This document shows, one piece after another, positions 17,575-26,011 of a stretch of DNA of 64,000 bases. The notes under the pieces are model-generated. The model was not told where the DNA came from. It did no database searches and saw only the letters and a list, made by a program, of their open reading frames with translations. This DNA is from Jiangella muralis (GTDB lineage: Bacteria; Actinomycetota; Actinomycetes; Jiangellales; Jiangellaceae), in the NCBI RefSeq assembly GCF_001270745.1, contig NZ_KQ434757.1:124001-188000 (forward strand), written 5' to 3'. How positions within the stretch are numbered: the stretch's first letter is position 1; each line of letters begins with the position of its first letter. The position numbers were made by a program, and so were the translations under genes.

Positions 17575-20358
17575 GTGGAGTTCGGGGTTCTGGGGCCACT
17601 ACGTGCCCTGGCCGACTCCGGCGCCGACGTCACTCCCGCGGCGGCGAAACAGAGCCTCCTGCTGGCCGTCCTGCTGTGTCACCGCGACGAACCGGTGCCG
17701 GCCGACCGGCTGGTCGACCTGCTGTGGGACGACGCGCCCGCGACGCGCACGAACCTGCAGGTGCACGTGCATCGACTGCGCCAGCGGCTCGGCGCCGGCC
17801 GCATCTCGTTCGGCCCGGCCGGGTACCGGCTGCAGGTCGGCGACGACGAGGCCGACGACGCGCGGTTCGAGCGCACGGCCGCTCGCGGGCACGCGCAGCT
17901 GTCGGCCGGCGACGCCGCGGCGGCGCACGACACGCTGACCGCGGCGCTCGACCTGTGGCGTGGCTCGCCGTATGCCGGCCACGAGGAAGCCGAGCCGGTG
18001 CGGCTGCAGATCGCGCGGCTCACCGAGCTGCGGCTGGTCGCACTGGCCGACCGGCTGCGGGCCGGCCTCGCGCTCGGCCGGGCCGCCCAGGTGGTGGGCG
18101 AGCTGGTGGCGCTGGTGTACGAGCATCCGCTCCGGGAGGAGCTGCGCGGGCTGCTCATGCTCGCCCTGCATCGGTCCGGGCGCACCGCGGAGGCGCTGGA
18201 TGCCTACGCCGAGGGCCGGCGTCTGGCCGTCGACGAGCTCGGCATCGAGCCCGGCGCGGAGCTGCGCGAGCTGCACCAGTCGATCCTGTCCGACGACAGC
18301 GGCATCGCGGCGCCCCGCCCGGCCGAGCCGCGGCCGGCGCCGTCGGAGCTGCCCGCGGCCGAGGGGACCTTCGTCGGCCGCGAGACGGTGCGCCGCGAGC
18401 TGGTCGAGCGGCTGCGCGGCGGCGACCACGCGGTCGTGGCGATCAGCGGCCCGGGCGGGGTCGGCAAGTCGGCGCTGGCCCGGCAGGCGGCCAACACGGC
18501 GGCCGGCGCCTTCCCGGACGGCCAGCTCTACCTCAACCTGCAGGGGTCGACGCCAGGGGCCGAGCCGATCCCGCCGCGGGAGGCGCTGAGCCGGCTGCTG
18601 CGGTCGCTGCGCGTCCCCGACAACGACATCCCCATGACGACCGACGAGGCGGCCGCCGCGTTCCGCTCGGTCACGGCCGACCGCCGGCTGCTGATCGTGC
18701 TGGACAACGCGGCCGACGCCGCCCAGGTGCGGCCGCTGCTGCCCGGCCGCGCGTCCGGGTCGGCCGTCGTGGTGACCAGCCGGGCGGTGCTCGGCGCCCT
18801 GGACGTCGCCTGGCACCTGCGGCTGACCGCGCTGAGCGAGCGCGAGGCCGTCGCCCTGCTGGGCCGCCTGGCCGGCGCCGACCGCGTCACGACCGACCCG
18901 CGCGCCGCGGCCGAGATCGCCGCGATGTGCGACCGGCTGCCGCTCGCCCTGCGCATCGCCGGCGCCCGGCTGGTGGCCCGGCCGGACTGGTCGCTCGACG
19001 CGCTGCGCGACCGGCTGCGCGACAGCGCCGCTCGCCTGGACGAGCTCGAGCACGGCGACCTCGCGGTGCGAGCCAGCTGCGCCGTCGGGTTCCTCGCGCT
19101 GCCGAAGGAGGCCGCGCACACGTTCGTCGCACTCGGGATGCTGCATCTCGCCGACGCCACGCCGGCGGTCGTCGCGGCGCTGACCAGCCAGCCGGTGGCG
19201 GCCGCGACCCGCCAGCTGGACCGGCTGGTCGAGGCCGGGTTGCTCGACGCCGCCGGCGCGGACCGGTACGCGCTGCACGACCTGCTGCGGTTCTACGCCC
19301 GCGAACGCGCCACCGAGACGTCCACGCCGGCCGAGCGGCGGGCCGCCCGGCTGCGCGTCGTCCACCACCAGCTGGCGACCGCCCGAGCAGCCATGCACGT
19401 GGTGGCGCCGGGCCGGGACTGGCGGCAGCGGACCGGCATCCGCGACGAGGATGTGAGCGAGCCGCCCCTCGACTTCGCCGACGGCGAGGCGGCCGGCGCC
19501 TGGATCCGCGCCGAGGCGGCCGGCCTGGTGGCGTCGGTCCGGTACGCCGCGACGCTGCCCGGCGACGGCCCGCCCCTGGTGGGGGCCCTGTCCGCGGTGC
19601 TCGTCCAGCTCTTCCACAGCCAGTACCTGTGGCCGGAGCTCGCCACCGTCCCGGCCATCGCCCTGAGCGTCGCCGATCGTGCCGAGCTGCCAGAGCTGAC
19701 GGCCGCGGCCCGGAACGACCTGGGGATGGCGGCGGCGATCCGGGGCCGGCCGGACGAGGCGATGGTGGACCTGCGGGCGGCGCTGCTGCTGTTCGACCAG
19801 CTCGCCGACACGACCGGCCAGGCGCTGGTGCTGGACTCGCTGGGAAACGCGTCGCGGCTGGCCGGCCGGTTCGGCGATGCCGTCGCCTACCACCACCGCG
19901 CACTGACGATCCTGCGTGCCCGCGGCGATCGGGGCGCCGTGGCCCGGACGCTGAACAACCTGGCCTGGTCGCAACACGTCCACGGTGACGAGGCGTTCGC
20001 CGCCTACCAGGAGGCCCTGCGCGCCTACACGGAGATCGGCGACGAGATCGGCGCCGCCGCCGTCCTGCTCAACGTCAGCCAGTTGCACCTCGACCAGGAC
20101 CAGCCCGCCGACGCTCTGGCGGCGGCCGAACAGGCGGCCGCGGTCTTCCGGCGCCATGGCCACACGCGCCGGCACATCGTGGCCCGGTGGCGGCTCGGCT
20201 CCGCACGACACCAGCTCGGCGGCCTCGACGCCGCCCGCGCGGAGTGGCGGCAAGCGCTCGAACTGCTCCGCGACGGCGGCGCCCTGACCGACGCCGAGGT
20301 CACCGAGATCATGGCGGCGCCGGTCCCCGAGCCACCGTCGGTGCTGCGCGACACCTGA
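17575..20358 (+). CDS. SARP/AfsR-type regulator with NB-ARC and TPR domains
   Basis: A 927-residue protein. The order is an OmpR-like winged helix (about 1-85), a bacterial transcriptional activation domain (about 90-235, ending DELGIEPGAELRELHQSIL), an STAND/NB-ARC ATPase with Walker A SGPGGVGKSALA near residue 290 and Walker B RRLLIVLDNAADA near 370, and TPR-like repeats from about 640 to the end. This is the AfsR architecture: an ATP-dependent activator, often of secondary metabolism or antibiotic genes. No biosynthetic cluster is adjacent. It starts at a GTG, 76 bases after the fucose SDR gene. Its targets are unknown; it may serve the neighbouring catabolic genes or act elsewhere. Confidence 0.9.
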   Translation: MEFGVLGPLRALADSGADVTPAAAKQSLLLAVLLCHRDEPVPADRLVDLLWDDAPATRTNLQVHVHRLRQRLGAGRISFGPAGYRLQVGDDEADDARFERTAARGHAQLSAGDAAAAHDTLTAALDLWRGSPYAGHEEAEPVRLQIARLTELRLVALADRLRAGLALGRAAQVVGELVALVYEHPLREELRGLLMLALHRSGRTAEALDAYAEGRRLAVDELGIEPGAELRELHQSILSDDSGIAAPRPAEPRPAPSELPAAEGTFVGRETVRRELVERLRGGDHAVVAISGPGGVGKSALARQAANTAAGAFPDGQLYLNLQGSTPGAEPIPPREALSRLLRSLRVPDNDIPMTTDEAAAAFRSVTADRRLLIVLDNAADAAQVRPLLPGRASGSAVVVTSRAVLGALDVAWHLRLTALSEREAVALLGRLAGADRVTTDPRAAAEIAAMCDRLPLALRIAGARLVARPDWSLDALRDRLRDSAARLDELEHGDLAVRASCAVGFLALPKEAAHTFVALGMLHLADATPAVVAALTSQPVAAATRQLDRLVEAGLLDAAGADRYALHDLLRFYARERATETSTPAERRAARLRVVHHQLATARAAMHVVAPGRDWRQRTGIRDEDVSEPPLDFADGEAAGAWIRAEAAGLVASVRYAATLPGDGPPLVGALSAVLVQLFHSQYLWPELATVPAIALSVADRAELPELTAAARNDLGMAAAIRGRPDEAMVDLRAALLLFDQLADTTGQALVLDSLGNASRLAGRFGDAVAYHHRALTILRARGDRGAVARTLNNLAWSQHVHGDEAFAAYQEALRAYTEIGDEIGAAAVLLNVSQLHLDQDQPADALAAAEQAAAVFRRHGHTRRHIVARWRLGSARHQLGGLDAARAEWRQALELLRDGGALTDAEVTEIMAAPVPEPPSVLRDT

Positions 20359-20420
20359 GCACGAGGGGCGGGCGTCACACGGCCGATCCCGGCCCGCGCA
20401 CCGGCGGTACGTCGCGTCGC

Positions 20421-20456
20421 GCGACGTTGTCGGTGCCCGCCCGTAGGGTGGGATTC
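20421..20456 (+). repeat. Short dispersed motif, copy 1
   Basis: TGCCCGCCCGTAGGGTGGG (20434-20452), preceded by GCGAC and TGTCGG, is repeated at 35855-35873 in the same orientation with the same flanking layout. Here it lies in the gap between the SARP gene and the 3' end of ispF. GC-rich palindromic sequence follows both copies. Confidence 0.7.
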
Positions 20457-20582
20457 CCTCCCGGCCGGGCGGGGACCGTACCCGTCCCGCCGGACCGTCG
20501 GCCCGCCCGAGGCGCGGGGTGACCGTCGCCCGCCGGTTCGGCGCCGAGGCCGGGCATGCTCTGCGGGTGGCGTCAGCCGTGG

Positions 20583-21050
20583 CTACTGAAGCAGCAAGGC
20601 GGTGGCCACGGCGGCCAGGCCTTCGCCGCGGCCGGTGAGGCCGAGCCCGTCGGTGGTGGTGCCGCTGACGCTGACCGGCGCGCCGATCGCGTCGGACAGG
20701 ACGGCTTGGGCCTCGTCGCGGCGGCTGCCCACGCGCGGACGGACGCCGATGACCTGGACCGACGCGTTGGCGATGGTGAACGACGCGGCCCGGACCAACC
20801 GCGCGGTCTCGCCCAGCAGCGCGACGCCGGAGGCGCCGGCCCACTCCGGGCGGTCGGTGCCGAAGACGGCGCCGAGGTCACCCAGGCCGGCGGCGGACAG
20901 CAGGGCGTCGCAGACGGCGTGCGCGGCGACGTCGCCGTCGGAGTGGCCGACCGGGCCGGCCGGCTCGTCCGGCCAGTGCAGCCCGGCCACCCAGCACGGA
21001 CGGCCCGGCTCGATGCGGTGGACGTCGACGCCCAGCCCGACCCGGGTCAC
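20583..21050 (-). CDS. ispF: 2-C-methyl-D-erythritol 2,4-cyclodiphosphate synthase
   Basis: A 155-residue IspF of the MEP isoprenoid pathway. Zinc ligands are in [10 protein letters not shown] (Asp and His) and the histidine of [20 protein letters not shown]; the C-terminal [18 protein letters not shown] contains the CDP-binding threonines. Length is normal. The ATG overlaps the end of ispD by 4 bases, so the two are translationally coupled, as in mycobacteria. A 220-base gap separates its 3' end from the SARP gene. Confidence 0.96.
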   Translation of the reverse strand: MTRVGLGVDVHRIEPGRPCWVAGLHWPDEPAGPVGHSDGDVAAHAVCDALLSAAGLGDLGAVFGTDRPEWAGASGVALLGETARLVRAASFTIANASVQVIGVRPRVGSRRDEAQAVLSDAIGAPVSVSGTTTDGLGLTGRGEGLAAVATALLLQ

Positions 21051-21727
21051 ACCGCGGCCGCCCGCCGTGCGAGCACCGCCGAGGCGAGCAGCAGGTCCTG
21101 CGGCCGGGTCACCTTGAACGCGTCGGCGTGCCCCGCGACGACATGCACCGGCAGCCCGATGCGCTCGACCAGCGCGCCGTCGTCGGGCGCGTCGACGTCG
21201 CCGCGTTCGACGGCGGCCGCGTGCGCCCGCTCGAGGACGCCGCGGCCGAAGCCCTGCGGCGTCTGGACGGCGCGCAACACGGCGCGGTCGGGGGTCGCGG
21301 TGACCAGGCCGGCGGCGTCGACCGCCTTCAGGGTGTCGACCACCGGCAGGCCCGGGATGACGGCCTCGTGCCCCGCCATGACGTCGGCGGCGACGGCGTC
21401 GAACAGCTCGGACGGCGCCAGGCAGCGGGCGGCGTCGTGCACCAGCACCACCTCGGTGTCGTCAGGCAGCGCCGCCAGCCCGTTCGCGACCGACTGCTGC
21501 CGCGTCGACCCACCCGGGACGACGGCGGCCGCGCCGGCCAACGCGGGATCGCCCTCCATGCCGCCGGGCGCCACCACGACGACGTGCGTCACTCGCGCGG
21601 CGCCGGTGGCGGCCCGCAGTGCATGCCAGACCAGGGGACGTCCGCCGACCTCGACGAACGCCTTCGGGCGACCTTCGCCCAGTCGCTCACCACGACCGGC
21701 GGCGACCACGATGCACGCAACGCTCAC
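21047..21727 (-). CDS. ispD: 2-C-methyl-D-erythritol 4-phosphate cytidylyltransferase
   Basis: A 226-residue nucleotidyltransferase. The N-terminal [18 protein letters not shown] holds the CTP-binding loop (AAGxGxR and Lys), [12 protein letters not shown] the metal-binding region, and [12 protein letters not shown] and [10 protein letters not shown] are further IspD hallmarks. It makes CDP-methylerythritol. It lies 32 bases after carD on the same strand, so carD-ispD-ispF is probably an operon. Confidence 0.96.
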   Translation of the reverse strand: MSVACIVVAAGRGERLGEGRPKAFVEVGGRPLVWHALRAATGAARVTHVVVVAPGGMEGDPALAGAAAVVPGGSTRQQSVANGLAALPDDTEVVLVHDAARCLAPSELFDAVAADVMAGHEAVIPGLPVVDTLKAVDAAGLVTATPDRAVLRAVQTPQGFGRGVLERAHAAAVERGDVDAPDDGALVERIGLPVHVVAGHADAFKVTRPQDLLLASAVLARRAAAV

Positions 21728-21759
21728 GACGGGATCATGCCCCGTTCGACGCGCGCGTG

Positions 21760-22242
21760 TCAGCCTGCAAGGACCTCGTCGAGCAGTGTCTCGGCCTTGT
21801 CCTCGTTCGTGTTCTCGGCCAGCGCCAGTTCGGAGACGAGCACCTGACGGGCCTTGGCCAGCATGCGCTTCTCGCCCGCGGACAGCCCGCGGTCACGCTC
21901 GCGCCGCCAGAGATCGCGGACGACCTCGGCGACCTTGATGACGTCGCCGGACGCCAGCTTCTCGAGGTTCGCCTTGTACCGGCGCGACCAGTTGGTGGGC
22001 TCTTCGGTGTGCGGCAGGCGCAGCACCTCGAAGACGCGATCGAGCCCTTCCTGGTTGACGACGTCGCGTACGCCGACGAGGTCGACGTTGTCCGCCGGAA
22101 CGCGGACGGTCAGGTCGCCTTGCGTGACCTTGAGGACGAGGTACTGGCGTTCCTCTCCTTTGATGACCCGGGACTCGATCGCCTCGATGAGCGCGGCCCC
22201 GTGATGGGGGTAGACAACCGTTTCGCCGACCTTGAAAGTCAT
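21760..22242 (-). CDS. carD: CarD-type RNA polymerase-binding regulator
   Basis: A 160-residue essential actinobacterial factor. The N-terminal Tudor-like domain ([20 protein letters not shown]) binds the RNA polymerase beta subunit, and the C-terminal helical domain ([18 protein letters not shown]) contacts promoter DNA at the bubble edge, with the conserved tryptophan. It stabilises open complexes at rRNA and other promoters. The ORF is open upstream, but the ATG at 22242 has AGGA 5 bases before it and fits the family length. Confidence 0.97.
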   Translation of the reverse strand: MTFKVGETVVYPHHGAALIEAIESRVIKGEERQYLVLKVTQGDLTVRVPADNVDLVGVRDVVNQEGLDRVFEVLRLPHTEEPTNWSRRYKANLEKLASGDVIKVAEVVRDLWRRERDRGLSAGEKRMLAKARQVLVSELALAENTNEDKAETLLDEVLAG

Positions 22243-22268
22243 GTGTTCCTGTCCCCTTTCCCCCACCG

Positions 22269-22277
22269 ATGATAGCA
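22269..22277 (-). promoter_or_regulatory. Extended -10 element of carD
   Basis: Read on the minus strand, TGCTATCAT is an extended -10 box about 27 bases before the carD ATG. No good -35 hexamer is seen at the right spacing, consistent with an extended -10 promoter. Confidence 0.5.
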
Positions 22278-22536
22278 CGATTTTCACCGCCCGGATAAGC
22301 GTTTGTGCTGGTCAGCGCCAGTGATGGGGGTTGACAAAAGCCCATTCGGCGTGCTGCGGTCGCTCGTCATACGCGACCGGCAGCCGATCCGGAGTGTCCG
22401 TTTAGCCCCATTCCAAGGTCGTCGATCTTGCCGTCCCACCAGGTAGGAGCGGGTGCCGGTGACCAGCCGCCGGGACGGCGCCGGTACTGTGGTCCGCGGT
22501 CTGTCCAGTGTGAGCGCGCTTTCCGAGGAGCACGTG

Positions 22537-23109
22537 GTGAAGGTTGCTGTCCGGCGTCTGGTTCTCGTCGCCGCCCCTGTCCTGATGCTGGGCGCCGCCG
22601 GCTGCAGCATTCAGGAGCAGACCCAGCGGTGGTACTCGGCCGACAACGGCATCAACGCCGAGGCGGGCGACATCGGCCTGCGCAACGTCCAGGTCGTCTC
22701 CGACGGCGACGGCACGGCCACCGTCATCGCCACCCTGACCAACCGCGGCGACAACGACGACGAACTGGCCGAGGTCCTCATCGGCGACGTCCCCGCCGAG
22801 CTCGCCGACGGCCCGCTCGACCTCCCGGTCCGCGGCGTGGCCGACCTCGGCCCCGACGCCGACCGCGTCGACGGCTTCGACGTCGACACCGTCCCCGGCT
22901 ACACCGTCTCCGTCGAGTTCCGGTTCGAGAACGCGCCGCGCACCACCGTCCAGGCGCTGGTCCGTCCCGCCGAGGGCGCCTACGCCGAGGCGCTGCCGGC
23001 CCAGCCGGCGCCGGACCAGGAGGAGCCGACGGACGCGCCGACCGGCGCACCGACGGAGACGCCCGCCGACGAACCGACGGAGCAGCCCACCGGCACCGCT
23101 ACGCCGTAG
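22537..23109 (+). CDS. lpqE: LpqE-like lipoprotein
   Basis: A 190-residue lipoprotein. The signal peptide ends in the lipobox LGAAGC, so the mature protein is lipid-anchored on the outer face of the membrane. The body has a beta-rich DUF461/PCuAC-like pattern (VSDGDGTATVIATLTNRGD), and the tail is rich in Pro, Thr and Glu. GTG at 22537 lies 6 bases after GAGGAG; longer starts in the frame lack a ribosome site. Its position, divergent from carD-ispD-ispF, is that of lpqE (Rv3584) in M. tuberculosis, and the name rests on that synteny and the lipobox. Confidence 0.8.
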   Translation: MKVAVRRLVLVAAPVLMLGAAGCSIQEQTQRWYSADNGINAEAGDIGLRNVQVVSDGDGTATVIATLTNRGDNDDELAEVLIGDVPAELADGPLDLPVRGVADLGPDADRVDGFDVDTVPGYTVSVEFRFENAPRTTVQALVRPAEGAYAEALPAQPAPDQEEPTDAPTGAPTETPADEPTEQPTGTATP

Positions 23110-23132
23110 GCCATGGACTCGGGAGACACACC

Positions 23133-23813
23133 CTAGGCCTCGAGCTTGTAGCCGAGGCCGCGCACCGTCAGCAGGTAGGTCGGCACTGCCGGGTCCGGCT
23201 CGATCTTCGCCCGCAGCCGCTTCACGTGTACGTCCAGCGTCTTGGTGTCGCCCACGTAGTCGGCACCCCAGATGCGGTCGATCAGCTGGGCCCGGGTGAG
23301 CACCCGGCCGGCGTTGCGCAGCAGCAGCTCGAGCAGCTCGAACTCCTTCAGCGGCAGCCGGACGGAGCTGCCGTTGACGGTGACCACGTGGCGGTCGACG
23401 TCCATGCGGACGGGGCCGGCGCCCAGGACCGCCTGGCTGGCCTCGGCCGGCTCGGTGCCGCGGCGCAGCACCGCCCGGATGCGCGCGACCAGCTCGCGGG
23501 AGGAGAACGGCTTGGTGACGTAGTCGTCGGCGCCCAGTTCGAGGCCGACGACCTTGTCGACCTCGGAGTCCTTGGCGGTCAGCATGATGACCGGAACGTT
23601 GGAGCGCTGCCGCAGTTGGCGGCACACCTCCGTACCGGACAGGCCCGGCAGCATGAGGTCGAGCAGGACCAGGTCGGCCCCACCCCGGTCGAACTCGTCG
23701 AGAGCGTCATCGCCGGTCACGGAGACGGCGACCTCGAAGCCCTCCTTCCGGAGCATGTACGACAGGGCGTCGCTGAACGAATCCTCATCCTCGACGACGA
23801 GCACGCGGGTCAC
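23133..23813 (-). CDS. regX3: Response regulator RegX3 (PhoP-type)
   Basis: A 226-residue OmpR-family regulator. The receiver domain has the acidic pocket VVEDEDS, the phosphoacceptor in LVLLDLMLPG (about Asp52), and LTAKDS with the conserved Thr and Lys. The winged-helix domain (about 130-226) ends TVRGLGYKLEA. With the adjoining kinase it forms the phosphate-starvation system SenX3-RegX3, called PhoR-PhoP in Streptomyces. Its start overlaps the kinase stop by 4 bases. phoU lies divergent on the other side of the kinase. Confidence 0.94.
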   Translation of the reverse strand: MTRVLVVEDEDSFSDALSYMLRKEGFEVAVSVTGDDALDEFDRGGADLVLLDLMLPGLSGTEVCRQLRQRSNVPVIMLTAKDSEVDKVVGLELGADDYVTKPFSSRELVARIRAVLRRGTEPAEASQAVLGAGPVRMDVDRHVVTVNGSSVRLPLKEFELLELLLRNAGRVLTRAQLIDRIWGADYVGDTKTLDVHVKRLRAKIEPDPAVPTYLLTVRGLGYKLEA

Positions 23814-24991
23814 GGCGTCTCCTTACCAACTGGCGTCTCGAACGCGGGCGGTTGCCCGGTTCGGTGCGGGTGCAGCGGCAGTCGCAGGGTGAAGGTGGAC
23901 CCTGCTCCCTGCACGCTCCACACGCCTACCTCGCCGCCGTGGCTGGCGGCGATGTGCTTGACGATGGACAGTCCCAGGCCGGTGCCTCCGGTGGCCCGGG
24001 AACGGGCCGGATCGACGCGGTAGAACCGCTCGAAGATGCGGTCCAGCTCGCTCTCGGCGATGCCGAACCCCTGGTCGGTGACGCTGACCTCGACGAGGTC
24101 GTCCCGTCGGCGGACGCCGACCGCGACCCGGGTGTTGGGCGGGCTGTAGTTCACCGCGTTCTCGACCAGGTTGCCCAGCGCGATGACCAGCTGCCCGACG
24201 TTGCCCAGCACCTGCAGCCCCGGCGTCCCGCCGGCGGTGAGCCGGATCTTGTTCTTCTCGGCGTCGACCCGGCTCCGGTCGAGGGCCGCCTCGACGACGC
24301 TGTCGACGTCGACCAGCTGGGGCGACGCGACGGGATCGTCGTACTGCAGCCGGGACAGGTCGATGATCTCCTGCACCAGCCGGGTGAGCCGGGCGCCCTC
24401 ACGCTGCATGCGCTCGGCGAAGCGCTGCACGGCCTCGGGGTCGTCCTTGGCGTCCTCGACCGCCTCGGCCAGCAGCAGCAGCGCGCCGACGGGCGTCTTC
24501 AGCTCGTGCGACACGTTGGCGACGAAGTCGCGGCGGACCTCGTCGACGCGGATCTCGTGAGTGCGGTCCTCGACCAGCGCCAGCAGCAGCTTGCTGTTGA
24601 GCGGCGCGACGCGCGCCGACACGTACAGCGTCTGGGTGGTGTCGCGTGAGCGCGGGATCTCCAGCTGGACCTCGCGGATCTGGCCGTCGCGGCGGACCCG
24701 CTCGGTCAGCTCGACCAGCTCGGGCACGGCCAGGCGGTCGTGCCGGACCAGCCCGAACGCGTACGCCGACGGGCTGGCCTTGACGACGTCGAGGGCGCTG
24801 TCGAGAACGATGGCGCTGGAGCGCAGCACCGACAGCACCTCGTCGACGCCCTCGGGGACACGGGAGGTCCGAGGCGGCTCCGGCGGGTGCTGCGCGCGCT
24901 CACTGGCCTTGAACGCCAAACCCGCCGCCAGGCCGACCGCTGCGCCGACACACGCGGCCAGCGCTCCGGCTGTCACAGCATCCACATCCAC
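23810..24991 (-). CDS. senX3: Sensor histidine kinase SenX3
   Basis: A 393-residue membrane kinase: one N-terminal transmembrane helix (about 7-28), a PAS-like sensor region (about 60-150), HisKA with FVANVSHELKTPVG (phosphorylated His near 160), and an HATPase domain with ENAVNYSPPN, TDQGFGI and TGGTGLGLSIVKHIAASHGG. It is predicted to activate RegX3 at low phosphate. The start region faces the phoU promoter across 170 bases that hold PHO-box-like repeats. Confidence 0.94.
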   Translation of the reverse strand: MDVDAVTAGALAACVGAAVGLAAGLAFKASERAQHPPEPPRTSRVPEGVDEVLSVLRSSAIVLDSALDVVKASPSAYAFGLVRHDRLAVPELVELTERVRRDGQIREVQLEIPRSRDTTQTLYVSARVAPLNSKLLLALVEDRTHEIRVDEVRRDFVANVSHELKTPVGALLLLAEAVEDAKDDPEAVQRFAERMQREGARLTRLVQEIIDLSRLQYDDPVASPQLVDVDSVVEAALDRSRVDAEKNKIRLTAGGTPGLQVLGNVGQLVIALGNLVENAVNYSPPNTRVAVGVRRRDDLVEVSVTDQGFGIAESELDRIFERFYRVDPARSRATGGTGLGLSIVKHIAASHGGEVGVWSVQGAGSTFTLRLPLHPHRTGQPPAFETPVGKETP

Positions 24992-25013
24992 CGATGTTAT
25001 GTGCCACAGCGGA

Positions 25014-25088
25014 GTTCATCTCCACTTCAAGACACTTCACGGCGCGGTTTCGGTCCCTTGTTCACCGAGACTTCGCGGCCCATTCACC
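25014..25088. promoter_or_regulatory. PHO-box-like direct repeats (RegX3/PhoP sites)
   Basis: Two clusters of TTCA-type heptamers with about 11-base spacing lie between divergent senX3 and phoU. Cluster 1 has TTCAT at 25015, TTCAA at 25026 and TTCAC at 25036. Cluster 2 has GTTCACC at 25060, CTTCGCG at 25071 and ATTCACC at 25082, exactly 11 bases apart. GTTCACC repeated every 11 bases is the established PhoP PHO box of Streptomyces. The layout predicts control of both genes. Confidence 0.75.
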
Positions 25089-25165
25089 TTGCCGCGCTGG
25101 ACGTCCATCTCTTGCACCTAGGCTGATCAGACAGGAGCAACCTGCCTACCCACAGGATGACAGGG

Positions 25166-25843
25166 ATGACGAAGCCAATGCGCGAGGCGTACCACGAGCA
25201 GCTCGACGAGGTCAACGGCCGGCTGATCGGGATGATCCGCAAGACCGGTGACCTGATGGGGCTGGCCACCAAGGCGCTGCTCGAGGCCGACCTCGACGCC
25301 GCCGAGCAGGCCATGGCGTCGGACTCCAGCATCAACCGCGACCAGCTCGAGATCGACGAACAGGTCCTGGAGCTGATGGCCACCCAGGGCCCGGTGGCGT
25401 CCGAGCTGCGCATCGTCACGTCCGCCCTGCGCAGCACGTCCGACGCCGAGCGCATGGGCGACCTCGCCGTCCACGTCGCCAAGGTCGCGCGCATGCGCTA
25501 CCCCGAGCACGCCGTGCCCGACGAGCTGCGCGGCACCTTCGCCGCCATGGGCAAGGCCGCCTGCGAGATGTCCACCAAGGCCACCGAGGTGCTGCGCACC
25601 CGCGATCTCGACGCAGCCGCGGAGCTGGCGCAGGACGACAACGAGATGGACCACCTGCACCGGTCGCTGTTCCACGAGCTCCTCGACGACCAGTGGAGCC
25701 GCGGAGTGGAAGCCGCCATCGACATCGCGCTACTGGGCCGCTACTACGAACGGTTCGCCGACCACGCCGTGCACATCGCCACGAACGTGCGCTACCTGGT
25801 CACCGGCGAGATCGAGTGGGCCGACAGCACCGCCGGCCACTAA
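25166..25843 (+). CDS. phoU: Phosphate-signalling complex protein PhoU
   Basis: A 225-residue helical protein with two PhoU repeats; the metal-binding E/DxxxD patterns are in SDAERMGDLAVHVAKVARM and the second-repeat YYERFADHAVHIATNV. PhoU links the Pst transporter to the kinase and keeps it inactive when phosphate is plentiful. Three in-frame ATGs compete: 25157, 25166 and 25178. AGGA at 25154-25157 is best placed for 25166; homologues often start at MREAYHEQL, corresponding to 25178. No pst genes are in the window. Confidence 0.94.
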   Translation: MTKPMREAYHEQLDEVNGRLIGMIRKTGDLMGLATKALLEADLDAAEQAMASDSSINRDQLEIDEQVLELMATQGPVASELRIVTSALRSTSDAERMGDLAVHVAKVARMRYPEHAVPDELRGTFAAMGKAACEMSTKATEVLRTRDLDAAAELAQDDNEMDHLHRSLFHELLDDQWSRGVEAAIDIALLGRYYERFADHAVHIATNVRYLVTGEIEWADSTAGH

Positions 25844-25888
25844 AACCCCACCGAAGCGACGCCGAGAACGGGACGCAAGCGGACCGGA

Positions 25889-25985
25889 GGAGGGTCCGGT
25901 GGATGCGGAGCCCGGCGTCAAGAGCGCACGCGGCATGCTTCACCGCCGCGAAGCGGAGCCGGGCGCAGCATCCACCGGACCCTCC
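25889..25985. repeat. Large near-perfect palindrome between convergent genes
   Basis: Arms GGAGGGTCCGGTGGATGC (25889-25906) and their exact complement (25968-25985) extend inwards, after a 3-base mismatch, with GCCCGGC (25910-25916) pairing with GCCGGGC (25958-25964). The remaining loop is 41 bases. It lies between the 3' ends of phoU and the GntR gene, so it may terminate both. Its length and purine-rich flanks are unlike the compact terminators elsewhere in the window, so a mobile palindromic repeat is an alternative. Confidence 0.8.
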
Positions 25986-26011
25986 GACCCCAACGCAACC
26001 AGCGGCGCGAC

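Noticed and set aside
17599-20844. 1081-codon open frame antisense to the SARP gene
   Set aside because: Long antisense frames are expected in GC-rich coding DNA; no domain is recognisable, while the opposite strand has SARP, NB-ARC and TPR motifs.
22331-22336. TTGACA as a -35 box for the lpqE gene
   Set aside because: No -10 element at 16-19 bases downstream, and the gene starts 200 bases further on.
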